64,000 nucleotides of DNA from an uncultured Latescibacterota bacterium (GCA_951812755.1 OX638329.1:6439107-6503106); one strand, 5' to 3'; counted from the first letter of the stretch, positions 43,004 through 52,978 are shown. The notes: generated from the sequence alone by a model not told the origin. Made by a program: numbers and translations.

Positions 43004-45283
43004 CTACTTCACACTTCCTACTTCATCCATCACCACGCGCGACGCCGCCAACCCATCTACACTGGCGACCTGCCCGGTTGCAGGATCGATCTGCCCAAAC
43101 GTCAACACACCCGTCGGGCAACTCTGCACACAGGCCGAACAGCGCACGCACTCCGGATCCTCCATAGGCAAACCCTTATTCGCAAAATTCATCACATCGA
43201 TACCCTGATGGCACACCGACGTACACACACTGCACGAAATACACTTCTTCTTATCCGCAAAAATCCGAAACCGCGAAAACCGCGCATAAACATGCATCAG
43301 CGCAGCTAAGGGACACGCAAACCGACACCACATCCGCCCGCTAAAATGCCAGTAAAAACCCACCCCAATAATACCCGCCAAAAACAAATCCACAAACCAC
43401 TGATAATTCAAAAACGTCAGCGGAAATATCAGACCGCCCCAATTCACATCCTTGCCCATAAACAGCCCCATATACCCCGCATTCACCCAGTGATCATAAG
43501 GCAACAACCAGCCCGCAATCCGCAACGCCAAAAGCACAAAAGCCAGAACCAGAATCACCTGCCCCACCATATTCATCCGATTCCAGACTGGACCGTGTGG
43601 CATCTTCTGCCGGTGCATATCCCCCATCGTCTCTGCCAGTGCCCCGCACGAACAAATCCACCCGCAATAAGCCCCCTTGCCCCAACGCCAGATAATCAAC
43701 GGAATCACCACAAAAGTCTGCACCAGACTAATACCCAACCACCACCCCAGCGGCTGACTCGTAAACACATTCCAGAAAAACAGCGGCCACGCCAGAATAA
43801 AGCCCAAACTGCGCCAGTATTCCCGCCCGTGTGCATCCCACTCCGTCGCAGGGAACAACGCATCGGCCACAGGCTTTAAAAAAGCACCATCGGAAAACCA
43901 ACCATTGTGACCCAGCCACGGCAAAAAAATGTACGGCAACAAAAACAGAGGCACACACTGAATAACCATCAGCGTCACCGTCTGCACCGTCACATAAGGC
44001 GTCTGCCGCCGATTAATCCTGCGAATCCCAAACCCCACCACACACGCGCAATAAGCCAGCGAATAATAAAATCCAGGCTGCGTCATCGACGTCCACACCG
44101 TCCCGAAAAGACCCGACTTATCCTCTGCAGGCATCAAATTAAACGGAAACAGCTCTGCCCCCTTAAACCACTCGTAAATCGGAATCCCCGCCCCCGTCTT
44201 CCAGTGATACACAAACACACACGCCAGCATAACCAACGCAAAAGACACCCACGTCCCCACACGCCATTCCCCTCTAATCGGCACACCCGACCGCCTGAAA
44301 AAATCCAGCGGAGCCTCCCGCCCAATCATGGAAAACACCGCATCATTGGGCATCGCCTCATCACCCTCGCCCGTCGAAAGCACCACCTCCTGCTCATCAA
44401 TCGCCTTCACCTCACTCGCCAGCGCCATTCGCAAATATTCCCCACCCGAAAGCACGTCAATCTTATCCACATTCTCGGGCTTGGGACGACTCAATTCCGC
44501 GCGCCGATACGACAGCGTCACCCGCCCACCGGACTCGGCAATCGCAATCGCGGTCTCCAGCGCACTATCACCCCCACCCACCACCAGCACATCCTGGCCT
44601 GCATAATCCTTTGGATCGTGCAACCGATTCATCACCTTATCCAGATCCTCGCCCGGAACATTTAACTTTCTAAAATTGCCCGACCGACCAATCGCCACAA
44701 TCACCCGATGCGCCAGCAAGTCCTCACCCTCGGGAATCACCACCCGCAACACATCCCCCTCCCGCTGCACGCACTCTGCCCGCGCAAACACCGGCTCGAT
44801 ATCCTCAGTCCGCTCCTCCAACTCCTCCAACAACCGCTCCTTCACATCTGCCCGATCTGAAAACTGCAAATCACCTGCCGGAACCATATCCGTCGGATAC
44901 GTATAAATCGGCTTCGCCTTCGGAAAATTCACCACCGTGGAAAACCGCTCCGCCGCCTCCAACAGCACAAAATCCAATCCCCGATTTCTCGCCTCAATAC
45001 CCGCCGCCATACCCGACACACCCCCACCAATAATCACCAGATCGCGCACCCCATCCCTCTGCGTCCGACGCTCAAACCCCGCATCATCCGCAATCGTCTG
45101 CACTGCCCGCGCGCCCGTATCCGATGAAAACTTCAACAGCGGAATCCCCGTCAAATCCCCCACAATATAAAGCCCCGGCACCGCCGTTGACCCATCCTCA
45201 TTCATCTCGGGCAACTTCTCCACCACGCCCGAAGGCCACCGCGTGTGCAACCAGTGCATGTACCGCTTCAAAAATCCAAACAT
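43004..45283 (-). CDS. Membrane-bound fusion of thioredoxin-reductase-like FAD protein and NapH/NosR-type 4Fe-4S protein
   Basis: 759 residues. Residues 30-70 (GLYIVGDLTGIPLLKFSSDTG) look like the FAD-binding C-terminal end of a TrxR-type enzyme but stand first, followed by the FAD site DLVIIGGGVSGMAAG at about 81-95 and the NAD(P) site DVLVVGGGDSALE at about 230-242. This is a circularly shifted order. After about 345 come roughly six membrane helices with a YCGWICSCGAL block, then two 4Fe-4S clusters, CISCSVCTSVC and CVRCSACVQSC. It probably links NAD(P)H or a thiol to a membrane electron carrier. Alone, divergent from no gene nearby. Confidence 0.82.
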   Translation of the reverse strand: MFGFLKRYMHWLHTRWPSGVVEKLPEMNEDGSTAVPGLYIVGDLTGIPLLKFSSDTGARAVQTIADDAGFERRTQRDGVRDLVIIGGGVSGMAAGIEARNRGLDFVLLEAAERFSTVVNFPKAKPIYTYPTDMVPAGDLQFSDRADVKERLLEELEERTEDIEPVFARAECVQREGDVLRVVIPEGEDLLAHRVIVAIGRSGNFRKLNVPGEDLDKVMNRLHDPKDYAGQDVLVVGGGDSALETAIAIAESGGRVTLSYRRAELSRPKPENVDKIDVLSGGEYLRMALASEVKAIDEQEVVLSTGEGDEAMPNDAVFSMIGREAPLDFFRRSGVPIRGEWRVGTWVSFALVMLACVFVYHWKTGAGIPIYEWFKGAELFPFNLMPAEDKSGLFGTVWTSMTQPGFYYSLAYCACVVGFGIRRINRRQTPYVTVQTVTLMVIQCVPLFLLPYIFLPWLGHNGWFSDGAFLKPVADALFPATEWDAHGREYWRSLGFILAWPLFFWNVFTSQPLGWWLGISLVQTFVVIPLIIWRWGKGAYCGWICSCGALAETMGDMHRQKMPHGPVWNRMNMVGQVILVLAFVLLALRIAGWLLPYDHWVNAGYMGLFMGKDVNWGGLIFPLTFLNYQWFVDLFLAGIIGVGFYWHFSGRMWCRFACPLAALMHVYARFSRFRIFADKKKCISCSVCTSVCHQGIDVMNFANKGLPMEDPECVRCSACVQSCPTGVLTFGQIDPATGQVASVDGLAASRVVMDEVGSVK

Positions 45284-45331
45284 AATTTCCCTTCCGATAG
45301 AGCCTGCAAAAAATTTGCCCGCATAGCAGCG

Positions 45332-45393
45332 TCGGGAAAAGGATTTCCCTCCTACGATCCATCTATTGTAGGAGCGGCATCCCTGCCGCGATC
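45332..45393. repeat. Dispersed repeat pair (GTAGGAG family), copy 2
   Basis: TCGGGAAAAGGATTTCCCTC at 45332 and GTAGGAGCGGCATCCCTGCC at 45368 are reverse complements of the two parts at 32772-32825, in the same order. So the arms are arranged outward here and inward there. Confidence 0.7.
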
Positions 45394-45450
45394 TGAGCAG
45401 CAGTAATAGGATAGTTACGCCATCTCACATCGTCAATTCCAAAATCTGCG

Positions 45451-46470
45451 TTACCCATAAACATCATCAATCAACGCGCGGATATACCCAATCGCATACG
45501 CCTTGCCGTGCAATTGCGTGTACGCAGAATGGGCAAACCTCGGCGTGTGATCCATCATATACGGCCCATTGAACCCATTATCGCGATAAACCTCCATCGC
45601 GCGTTTCATATTAATATCGCCCTCATCCATAAAAACTTCCACAAACCGCGGCAACTGTCCCTTCACATTGCGGAAATGCACCCAAACAATCTTATTATTC
45701 GAAGCCATCTCGGCAATCGCATCATAAACGCCCTCACCCAGTAACTCCGTCATACACCCCTGGCAAAATAACATCCCGTTGTGTTCGCCCGGCGCAATCT
45801 CAAAAAGCGTGCGCCTGAACTGCTCCAGCGAAGAACAAATCTGTGCAATACCACCCAGAGGCTCTGGAACCGGCGGATCATCCGGATGCAGCGCCATACG
45901 CACACCCGCCTTTTCTGCAACGGGAATCACCGCCTGCAAAAACACCTCCATATTTGCCCACATCGTCCCCTCTGAAACAGGCGGATCGTATTGCTCTGGC
46001 CGGTTCTCACTAAAATACGCATAGTCAAACGTACTATAGCTCACCCCACCACGACCCGTATCTGAAGGCGTCCGAAAATTCCCCATCGGCTTGAAATTCC
46101 AGCCCAAACACGGAATCCCCGCCCTGCCCAGCGACGCCAGCATCTGACACCAGAACCCGATCTTCTCATCTCGATCTTCCATAGCCAGCGCAATCTCCTC
46201 CCAGCACGGCATAAAAATATTATTCAACCTCATGCCATGGGATTCCACCAGCTCCCGCGCCTGCTCAAACGCCTCCGTACAATCCTCCCCCGCGCGAAGC
46301 CGCTGTGCCAGCGCCGTATTCGCCACACCCGTACCACCGCGCTTCGCTGATTTTGCAGGCGGTCGTCCACCCCGCAACTCGAGATGAATCGAATCCACGC
46401 TAATCGCCCGATAAAAACTCAAAATATCATCGTCCAAATTATCGTAATGAACCTGATCTTGAATATACAT
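45451..46470 (-). CDS. uxuA: Mannonate dehydratase
   Basis: 339 residues. The TIM-barrel motifs MALHPDDPP, GMLFCQGCMTE and WVHFRNVKG, with MDEGDINMKRAMEV, are those of UxuA-type D-mannonate dehydratase, which makes 2-keto-3-deoxygluconate from mannonate in uronate breakdown. Slightly shorter than the usual 360-400. The two sulfatases on the same strand just upstream (46564 and 47986) suggest use of sulfated, uronic-acid-containing glycans such as ulvan or glycosaminoglycans; that is inference. GGAGGCGATGAG precedes the start. Confidence 0.85.
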   Translation of the reverse strand: MYIQDQVHYDNLDDDILSFYRAISVDSIHLELRGGRPPAKSAKRGGTGVANTALAQRLRAGEDCTEAFEQARELVESHGMRLNNIFMPCWEEIALAMEDRDEKIGFWCQMLASLGRAGIPCLGWNFKPMGNFRTPSDTGRGGVSYSTFDYAYFSENRPEQYDPPVSEGTMWANMEVFLQAVIPVAEKAGVRMALHPDDPPVPEPLGGIAQICSSLEQFRRTLFEIAPGEHNGMLFCQGCMTELLGEGVYDAIAEMASNNKIVWVHFRNVKGQLPRFVEVFMDEGDINMKRAMEVYRDNGFNGPYMMDHTPRFAHSAYTQLHGKAYAIGYIRALIDDVYG

Positions 46471-46529
46471 CTCTCATCGCCTCCTGTAGCTATCAGCCTC
46501 CATCTCAATAAACTGCCAAGCAGTTGTAC

Positions 46530-46562
46530 CGTTCCTTAATTCTTAATTCTTAATTCCTAATT
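46530..46562. repeat. AT-rich direct repeat (TTCTTAATTC), relative of 5044-5081
   Basis: Runs of TTAATTC preceded by CCG; on the reverse strand it reads GAATTAAGAATTAAGG then AACGGT, as at 5044. It lies between uxuA and the sulfatase gene. Confidence 0.55.
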
Positions 46563-46563
46563 C

Positions 46564-47970
46564 TTAACTCTCAACCTCGACATCGGACACCCGCCGTTGA
46601 CCACCTTGTCGTTCTTCCGCATCGACAATCTCCGGCACATACCCCTCAACCTCTCGAATATAGCCCAGCAACCGCGCCTTCATTCGATCTGCAACCGGAC
46701 GGTGGCTTTCATAGCCAATCAAATTGCGCAACTCGTACGGATCTGCCTCCAAATCGTAGAGATACGCCTCCTCATAACTTCTCGCACCCTCTGCACCGGG
46801 CGGCACCTCATCGCTTTGGACCGCGTACTTCCATCGCTTTGTGCGAACAGCGCGACCAATACCACTCTCTGAAATCTGCACAAACACATCATCCGGCCAG
46901 GGATCTGCGAGCGACTTGCCCCCACCGCCCAAAATGGAAAGCGCGGAACGCCCCGACATCTGCTCGGGAATCTCCAACCCGGCGCCATCCAACAGCGTAG
47001 GCGGCAAATCCACCAGACTCACCAACTCGCCCAACGTGCCCCCTCCTGTAAACGGACCACCCGTCAACACCGTTGGCGTGCGGATAGAACTCTCGTGACA
47101 CGAACGCTTGTACTCCCGATTGCGGGTGCGGAAATGACAGGCGTGATCAGAAGTGAACAGCACAATCGTATCCTCTAACAGCCCCAAACTCTTCAGTGAA
47201 TCGAGCAACCGCCCATAAGCCTCATCCAAACGCTTGATCATCCCCCAGTACCCACCCAAATGCTGCTGCGTACTCCCCCCCGTGGGAACCGCGCCGGGAT
47301 ACTCTCCCTCAGCAGACGGATGCGTGGGCAATCCCGCCAGATCGGGCGGTGTCCATCGCCCGGCATACATCTCGCGATATCCATCCGGCGGCGGATAATC
47401 GTCCAGATGATTCTGATGATGCGGTTCCAAAAATGAAATAAACAGATAAAAGGGATCGCTCTGATGATCATCCACATACCGAATTGCCGCATCGGTCAGC
47501 GCATCTACCCGATAACCGGGCAACTTCACCTCCTGATTATCATTATCATAAACAACGCAATCATACGTATCAGACGTCCCCTCCAGCGCATTTGCCGCGA
47601 GCCAGAACTGGTACCCACCGCGCGCTTCTTCCGGCACAAAACCGCGCCCACTCGTCGCCAGATGCCACTTCCCAATATACCCCGTGTGATAACCCGCATC
47701 ATTAAAACACTGGGCAAGCGTCTTGTGATCGGGATTCAGCCCAATCCCATTGCGATACACCCCCGTCTCACTCGCGTACATCCCCGTTTGCAAACACGAA
47801 CGCGCCGGACCGCACACAGGCTGACATGTAAAACTATTATAAACATGCGTCCCGTGTTGCGCCGCGCGATCCAAATTGGGCGTAATCCCCAATGGATTGC
47901 CATGCGCTGCCATACAATCCCAGCGCTGTTGATCCGTAAAAAATACAATGACATTTGGTCTATCTGCCAT
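46564..47970 (-). CDS. Type I sulfatase
   Basis: 468 residues. N-terminal FTDQQRWD (metal ligand D13) and the active-site motif C53-GPAR-x4-TG, whose Cys must become formylglycine. Later motifs GYHTGYIGKWHLA and LFTSDHACH complete the family. No clear signal peptide, so cytoplasmic or exported by another route. It removes sulfate from a glycan; the target is not evident. The upstream sulfatase gene (47986) ends 15 bp away, so they form an operon with uxuA. No maturase (FGE) is in the window. Confidence 0.92.
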   Translation of the reverse strand: MADRPNVIVFFTDQQRWDCMAAHGNPLGITPNLDRAAQHGTHVYNSFTCQPVCGPARSCLQTGMYASETGVYRNGIGLNPDHKTLAQCFNDAGYHTGYIGKWHLATSGRGFVPEEARGGYQFWLAANALEGTSDTYDCVVYDNDNQEVKLPGYRVDALTDAAIRYVDDHQSDPFYLFISFLEPHHQNHLDDYPPPDGYREMYAGRWTPPDLAGLPTHPSAEGEYPGAVPTGGSTQQHLGGYWGMIKRLDEAYGRLLDSLKSLGLLEDTIVLFTSDHACHFRTRNREYKRSCHESSIRTPTVLTGGPFTGGGTLGELVSLVDLPPTLLDGAGLEIPEQMSGRSALSILGGGGKSLADPWPDDVFVQISESGIGRAVRTKRWKYAVQSDEVPPGAEGARSYEEAYLYDLEADPYELRNLIGYESHRPVADRMKARLLGYIREVEGYVPEIVDAEERQGGQRRVSDVEVES

Positions 47971-47985
47971 AACATCTCCTTTCGT

Positions 47986-49482
47986 TCATGCACCAGGTGT
48001 AATTTTGGGATTATCCATACGCGTACAGCGAATACTCTCCCGCATCAAGCGCGTCAAAAGCTCGGCCTTCACATCCCGCGCCTCCGAACGATCCCACAAA
48101 TTTACTTTCTCGCGTGGATCATTTTCCAGATCTACCAGCACATTATGTCCAATACCCGAAGCATCCACCACAATTTTATAGCGCTCTGTAATCAACGTCC
48201 GCATGGACCCCATCTCCACAAAAGCCGCGCGGTCAGACATATCCGCACCATCATTTATAAAAGCGCCCAACGACCACCCGGGCAACTCAAAACCCTCAAC
48301 AGCCCAATCCTCGCGCCGAAAACGCATAGCCATCTGATCTACACCCGCATAATCCAGCACAGTAGGCACCAAATCTAAATTGCTCACCACATCATCGCAA
48401 ATACCTATCTGTCCCCCGGGCACCCGCCAAATACATGGCACGCGCAGCAACTCCTCCCACTGATAGGGCGTCTTAAGCCACAAATGGTGTGACCCCAGAT
48501 ACTCGCCGTGATCTGCAATAAACGCAACAACCGTATTATCGTACAAACCCTTCGCCTGCAAAAAATCAATCGCGCGACCCACATTATCATCAATATGCGA
48601 AATCATACCATAGGTCTGCGCCATCACCTGCCGCAAATCCTCCTCATCGCCACTGAACCAGGCGGGACCGACTTTCCGCAGCAAGCTGTCAGGGGTTGGA
48701 TTTTCATCCACAACATAAGTTTCCGGTAGCGTTAACGACGCGGGATCGTACATCTCGCTATAAGGCTTGCAAGCCACAAACGGATGATGCGGGTCGGGAA
48801 AAGAACACCACGCAAAAAAATTTTCACCCTCGTCCAGGCGGTCTATGAAAGCCATTGTGCGATCTGCAATCCAGTGATTGTAATGCAACTCTGCTGGTAT
48901 CTGATCGATCTTCCATGTCTGATAGCCAAAATTCTGATACGCCGAAAACTGAGCATAAGGAACACATGTTGAAGGACCATATTCCGGATGATCCTTTTGC
49001 GCGACATCCGGATATTCTTCTTCCAACCAATTTCGATAATCCCCGCAAACGTAATTCACATGTCCGCCCACATAATCCGTCTCGCCAAAACCGTAATACC
49101 CCTCGGGCAAATGGGTCACCTCACCGCTGTACCACCTATGTCGGTTCTCCCATGAATCACCACCCGAAAAAGGCTGCAAATGCAACTTGCCCGCCGCATG
49201 CGTGCGATACCCCGCTTCGGACAACGCCCCCGTCACAGTAGGCATTTCCTCAGACAGACTCATGCCATTTTGTATCACCCCGTGTTGCGAAGGCGTCAAC
49301 CCGGTTATCAAAGAAGATCGCGACGGCTGGCACACGGGATGCGAGCAATAATTGCGGCGAAACAAAACCCCATCTCCTGCCAGACGATCCAGATTGGGCG
49401 TCTGTACATCCGGATGCCCACTGCAACTCATACAATAAGCCTGCATCTGATCCACACAGAAAATCAAAAAATTCGGTCGCAT
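47986..49482 (-). CDS. Type I sulfatase
   Basis: 498 residues. The active-site motif is C51-QPSR-SSLITG, with D11-Q12 at the N-terminal metal site, GYRTHAAGKLHL and FIADHGEYLGSHHLW. Distinct from its neighbour at 46564 and likely of different substrate specificity. First gene of the sulfatase-sulfatase-mannonate dehydratase unit. GGAGTGAT is upstream of the ATG at 49482. Confidence 0.92.
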   Translation of the reverse strand: MRPNFLIFCVDQMQAYCMSCSGHPDVQTPNLDRLAGDGVLFRRNYCSHPVCQPSRSSLITGLTPSQHGVIQNGMSLSEEMPTVTGALSEAGYRTHAAGKLHLQPFSGGDSWENRHRWYSGEVTHLPEGYYGFGETDYVGGHVNYVCGDYRNWLEEEYPDVAQKDHPEYGPSTCVPYAQFSAYQNFGYQTWKIDQIPAELHYNHWIADRTMAFIDRLDEGENFFAWCSFPDPHHPFVACKPYSEMYDPASLTLPETYVVDENPTPDSLLRKVGPAWFSGDEEDLRQVMAQTYGMISHIDDNVGRAIDFLQAKGLYDNTVVAFIADHGEYLGSHHLWLKTPYQWEELLRVPCIWRVPGGQIGICDDVVSNLDLVPTVLDYAGVDQMAMRFRREDWAVEGFELPGWSLGAFINDGADMSDRAAFVEMGSMRTLITERYKIVVDASGIGHNVLVDLENDPREKVNLWDRSEARDVKAELLTRLMRESIRCTRMDNPKITPGA

Positions 49483-49595
49483 ATTATCACTCCGTGGTTA
49501 TATTCATACTTCTGCGGACATACCAATATACGACCAATACAAAAATTTTGCGGTACTATATTGCCCCCACCTATTTCCCTCAACAGGAGCACGCA

Positions 49596-50462
49596 ATGCG
49601 ACAACTAATCACCATATTTTTTGCTATCATCTTCATCGCCCCAACCCATGCAGAAGTAAAACCCTGGGATGACGCATTCAAAAAACAATGGTACGCCGGA
49701 CTCGCGGAAATCACCCGCTATGAACTCAAACAGGCGCAATATCGCGGTGTTTATGACGGCGATGCCGTACTCATATTTGTAACTGAGGATTTTCTCGCAG
49801 ACAAACACGTAAAGCATGAACGCGGCGACGGACCGAGCATCTCCGTACTCAAGCTCAACGCCATGCGCCAATTTACAACGGGTCTCTATCCCTATTCCAT
49901 CATGACCTCTGTATTCACACCTGTGGCACCCGAACAAACGCGATCGCTCAAAATTACGAGCACAGTCCAGGAATGGTGCGGACACACCTTTACCCAATTA
50001 AACCATCGCGACGGCAAATACAAAGCGACATTGCGCTCTTATTTTCAAAGCGATGGCGACCACGACCTCACGTTACCCAGTGCCATCCTCGAAGACGAAA
50101 TCTGGACGCACATCCGACTGGCACCCGAGCGCTTGCCCACTGGTGAAATCCAGATCATCCCCGGCATGCTATTCCAGCGCCTGACACACACCATGCCCGA
50201 TGTCCAAACCGCCAATGCGGAACTCGTCGAAAGCGACACAACCCAGGTCTATACCCTCACCTACACCTCCATTGGCCGCAAACTCGCCATAACCTTTGAA
50301 AAAAACTATCCCCACGCCATCCTCGGCTGGGAAGAATCCATTCAACGCCGGGGCCGCTGGAACACAACCACAGCGCGCAAAACGCATACCACAATGCTCG
50401 ACTACTGGAACAAAAACAAAGTTGAAGACATCGCCTACCGCGCACAATTGGGCTTAAAATAG
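49596..50462 (+). CDS. Exported protein of an uncharacterised FCB family
   Basis: 288 residues from the ATG at 49596 (AGGAG nine bases upstream), with signal peptide about 1-19. The blocks RYELKQAQYRGVYDGDAVLIFVTEDF, NAMRQFTTGLYPYSIMTSVFTP and VQEWCGHTFTQLN are those of a conserved family often (and wrongly) named 'septum formation inhibitor' in Bacteroidota. Function unknown. Divergent from the sulfatases and 78 bp before ccmE. Confidence 0.65.
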   Translation: MRQLITIFFAIIFIAPTHAEVKPWDDAFKKQWYAGLAEITRYELKQAQYRGVYDGDAVLIFVTEDFLADKHVKHERGDGPSISVLKLNAMRQFTTGLYPYSIMTSVFTPVAPEQTRSLKITSTVQEWCGHTFTQLNHRDGKYKATLRSYFQSDGDHDLTLPSAILEDEIWTHIRLAPERLPTGEIQIIPGMLFQRLTHTMPDVQTANAELVESDTTQVYTLTYTSIGRKLAITFEKNYPHAILGWEESIQRRGRWNTTTARKTHTTMLDYWNKNKVEDIAYRAQLGLK

Positions 50463-50539
50463 TTGTTAATTTAGGGGGACTTATCTATCTTTAATCTTCT
50501 AAGATCCCATCGAGTCGCCAAAAAAGCGCAGAGGTTGAA

Positions 50540-50977
50540 ATGACCACCAAAAAAATAAAATTCATCGCTGGATTTGCCGTCATTATCGCCAGCTTGCTCA
50601 CCATGATCGTGTACAGCTCTGAAAAAATGTCGCTGTACTACCTCACCGTCTCCGAACTGGAAGCGCGCGAAATCGAATTTGCCAACACCCGCTTCAAACT
50701 CGCCGGCAAAGTCATCCCCGGCACCATCACCTACCGCGACGGCAAGCGCACCGTCGAATTTGAAATCTCTGACCTCATCGACCAGGACCCATCTGCCAAC
50801 AAACGCACCATCCGCTACAGCGGCGTCGTACCCGACACTTTCCGCGAAGAAGCCGATGTCGTACTCGAAGGCAAAATCGGACCTAACGGCATCTTCGTAG
50901 CCGAAAACATGCTCGCCAAATGCCCCTCAAAATACGAAAGCCAGAGCTACGAAGAGATCAAAGCGTCGTACGAATAA
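50540..50977 (+). CDS. ccmE: Cytochrome c maturation protein CcmE, CxxxY variant
   Basis: 145 residues: one N-terminal membrane helix (about 8-26) and the CcmE OB-fold (FKLAGKVIPGTI, VEFEISDL, VVPDTFREEADVVLEG). The heme-binding residue, normally His in HxxxY, is C128 in AKCPSKY (Y132). Cys variants are known in some archaea and deltaproteobacteria and change how heme is held. It passes heme to the CcmF complex outside the membrane. First gene of the operon with ccmF after 15 bp. Confidence 0.93.
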   Translation: MTTKKIKFIAGFAVIIASLLTMIVYSSEKMSLYYLTVSELEAREIEFANTRFKLAGKVIPGTITYRDGKRTVEFEISDLIDQDPSANKRTIRYSGVVPDTFREEADVVLEGKIGPNGIFVAENMLAKCPSKYESQSYEEIKASYE

Positions 50978-50992
50978 ACGAGACCCAAACAC

Positions 50993-52978
50993 ATGCTCCC
51001 ACAACTCGGTAACTTTCTTCTCTATCTCGCCCTATTCACCTCGGCTTATGCGGTAATCGCCGCAATTCTCGCTGCCAAAACTGGGCGAATGGGCCTCATT
51101 CTGAGCACTGAACGCGCGGTCCTCACGGGTTTTGTACTCTGCCTCTCCGCCATGGCCATTCTCGAAGTGCTCTTCCTCACAGACCGCTTCGACATCTACT
51201 ACATCGCCACCCACTCCAGCCGCGACCTGCCCACGGGCTACAAATTCACGGCCGTCTGGTCCGGCATGCAGGGATCGCTCTTGCTCTGGGCACTTATCCT
51301 ATCCGGATTCATATTTTTTGCCGTCGTCAAAACCCGTGCCTTTCGCGGACCCCTCGCCTCTTATGCCACAGCCATCATGTCCTTCACGCTGGTCTTTTTT
51401 CTCGCGCTCATCTGCATCCACGAAAATCCCTTTGTCACCATGCCGCGTGCCATGCCCGATGGAACGGGCATGAACCCCTTGCTCGTCCATCCCGTCATGG
51501 CCATCCACCCCCCGATGCTCTATCACGGCTATGTCGGCTTTACCGTACCCTTTGCCTTTGCAATGGCCGCTCTCTTATCCAGACAAATCGATGAAGAATG
51601 GATTCGCACCACCCGTCGCTGGACCCTCCTCGCCTGGTTCTTCCTGGGCACGGGCCAGCTCCTCGGTGGCAAATGGGCATATGTCGTACTCGGCTGGGGC
51701 GGATACTGGGGCTGGGACCCGGTCGAAAACGCCGCCCTCTTGCCCTGGCTGACCGGCACCGCCTTTTTGCATTCCGTTATGATCCAGGAAAAAAAAGGCA
51801 TGCTCAAAGTCTGGAACATGGTCCTCATCATCGCCACCTACGCCCTGTGCATCTACGGCACCTTCCTCACGCGAAGCGGCGTCGTATCCTCCGTACACGC
51901 TTTTGCACAGTCCCCCATTGGACCCTGGTTTGGCGCACTGGTCGTCCTCATCGTCATCTTCTCAAGCCTCCTCCTCATCTCGCGCCTGGACCTGCTCAAA
52001 ACTAAAACGCAATACGAATCCCCCATCTCGAGAGAAGGTGGATTTCTACTCAACAACTTGCTCTTCCTCACCGCCACATTCGCCGTCTTCTGGGGCGTCA
52101 TGTTTCCCGTGATCTCCGAAGCCGTTACCGGTGATAAAATCACCGTAGGTCCCCCCTACTTCAATACTGTCATGGTGCCTATTGGCCTGCTCCTGCTCGT
52201 ACTCACCGGCATAGGTCCTCTGCTGGCCTGGCGGCGCACCTCGGGCAAAAGCCTGAGAAAGCACTTCACGGGATCAAGCATCCTGGGGTTAATCTGCGGC
52301 ATAGTCGCCATTGCCCTGGGTGTGCGCGACATCTACGCCATCATCTCCTTCCTCTTCTGCGGCTTTGTCACAGGTACCATCATCACCGAATTTCACCGCG
52401 GAGCGCGTGCGCGAGGCAGCAGCTCTGGCGAATCCTATCTCCGCGCAATCGTCAACCTCACCCGGCGAAATCGCCGCCGATATGGCGGTTATATCATCCA
52501 CTTTGGCGTGGTCTTGCTCTTCATCGGGTTTACCGGCAATGCGTTCAACAAAGATTCCCAGGTCGAACTTAAATACATGGAATCCACCGACATCGGCCCC
52601 TACACCCTCACCTATGAAGGCATTACCGAATCCACCAATCCACTCACCTGGGACATCGTCGCCCAGCTCGGCGTCTATAAATACGGGCAGCGATTGGGTA
52701 CCATGTGGCCCCACCAAAAAGTCTATTACAAGCGGCAAGATCAACAACGCACCACAGAAGTCGCCATTCGATCCAACCTGCGGGAAGACCTCTACGCGCT
52801 CTATCAGGGCGTTGACATGCGAGACGGCGAAGAAGTCGCCCTCTTTCACCTGTACATCAATCCTCTTGTCATGTGGGTCTGGATAGGCGCGTGGATACTT
52901 ACAATCGGCACCATTGTCGTCATGTGGCCCGATAAGCGCGAAAAACAGGCATTGCAAATGCGGGAGGCGATGGCATGA
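50993..52978 (+). CDS. ccmF: Heme lyase CcmF
   Basis: 661 residues with about 15 membrane helices. The WWD motif (GWGGYWGWDPVENAALLPWL) is at about 235-255, with HPPMLYHGY and the terminal periplasmic segment typical of CcmF. It ligates heme to apocytochrome c CxxCH motifs. The downstream ccmH starts inside its stop (ATGA, 52975-52978). Confidence 0.96.
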   Translation: MLPQLGNFLLYLALFTSAYAVIAAILAAKTGRMGLILSTERAVLTGFVLCLSAMAILEVLFLTDRFDIYYIATHSSRDLPTGYKFTAVWSGMQGSLLLWALILSGFIFFAVVKTRAFRGPLASYATAIMSFTLVFFLALICIHENPFVTMPRAMPDGTGMNPLLVHPVMAIHPPMLYHGYVGFTVPFAFAMAALLSRQIDEEWIRTTRRWTLLAWFFLGTGQLLGGKWAYVVLGWGGYWGWDPVENAALLPWLTGTAFLHSVMIQEKKGMLKVWNMVLIIATYALCIYGTFLTRSGVVSSVHAFAQSPIGPWFGALVVLIVIFSSLLLISRLDLLKTKTQYESPISREGGFLLNNLLFLTATFAVFWGVMFPVISEAVTGDKITVGPPYFNTVMVPIGLLLLVLTGIGPLLAWRRTSGKSLRKHFTGSSILGLICGIVAIALGVRDIYAIISFLFCGFVTGTIITEFHRGARARGSSSGESYLRAIVNLTRRNRRRYGGYIIHFGVVLLFIGFTGNAFNKDSQVELKYMESTDIGPYTLTYEGITESTNPLTWDIVAQLGVYKYGQRLGTMWPHQKVYYKRQDQQRTTEVAIRSNLREDLYALYQGVDMRDGEEVALFHLYINPLVMWVWIGAWILTIGTIVVMWPDKREKQALQMREAMA

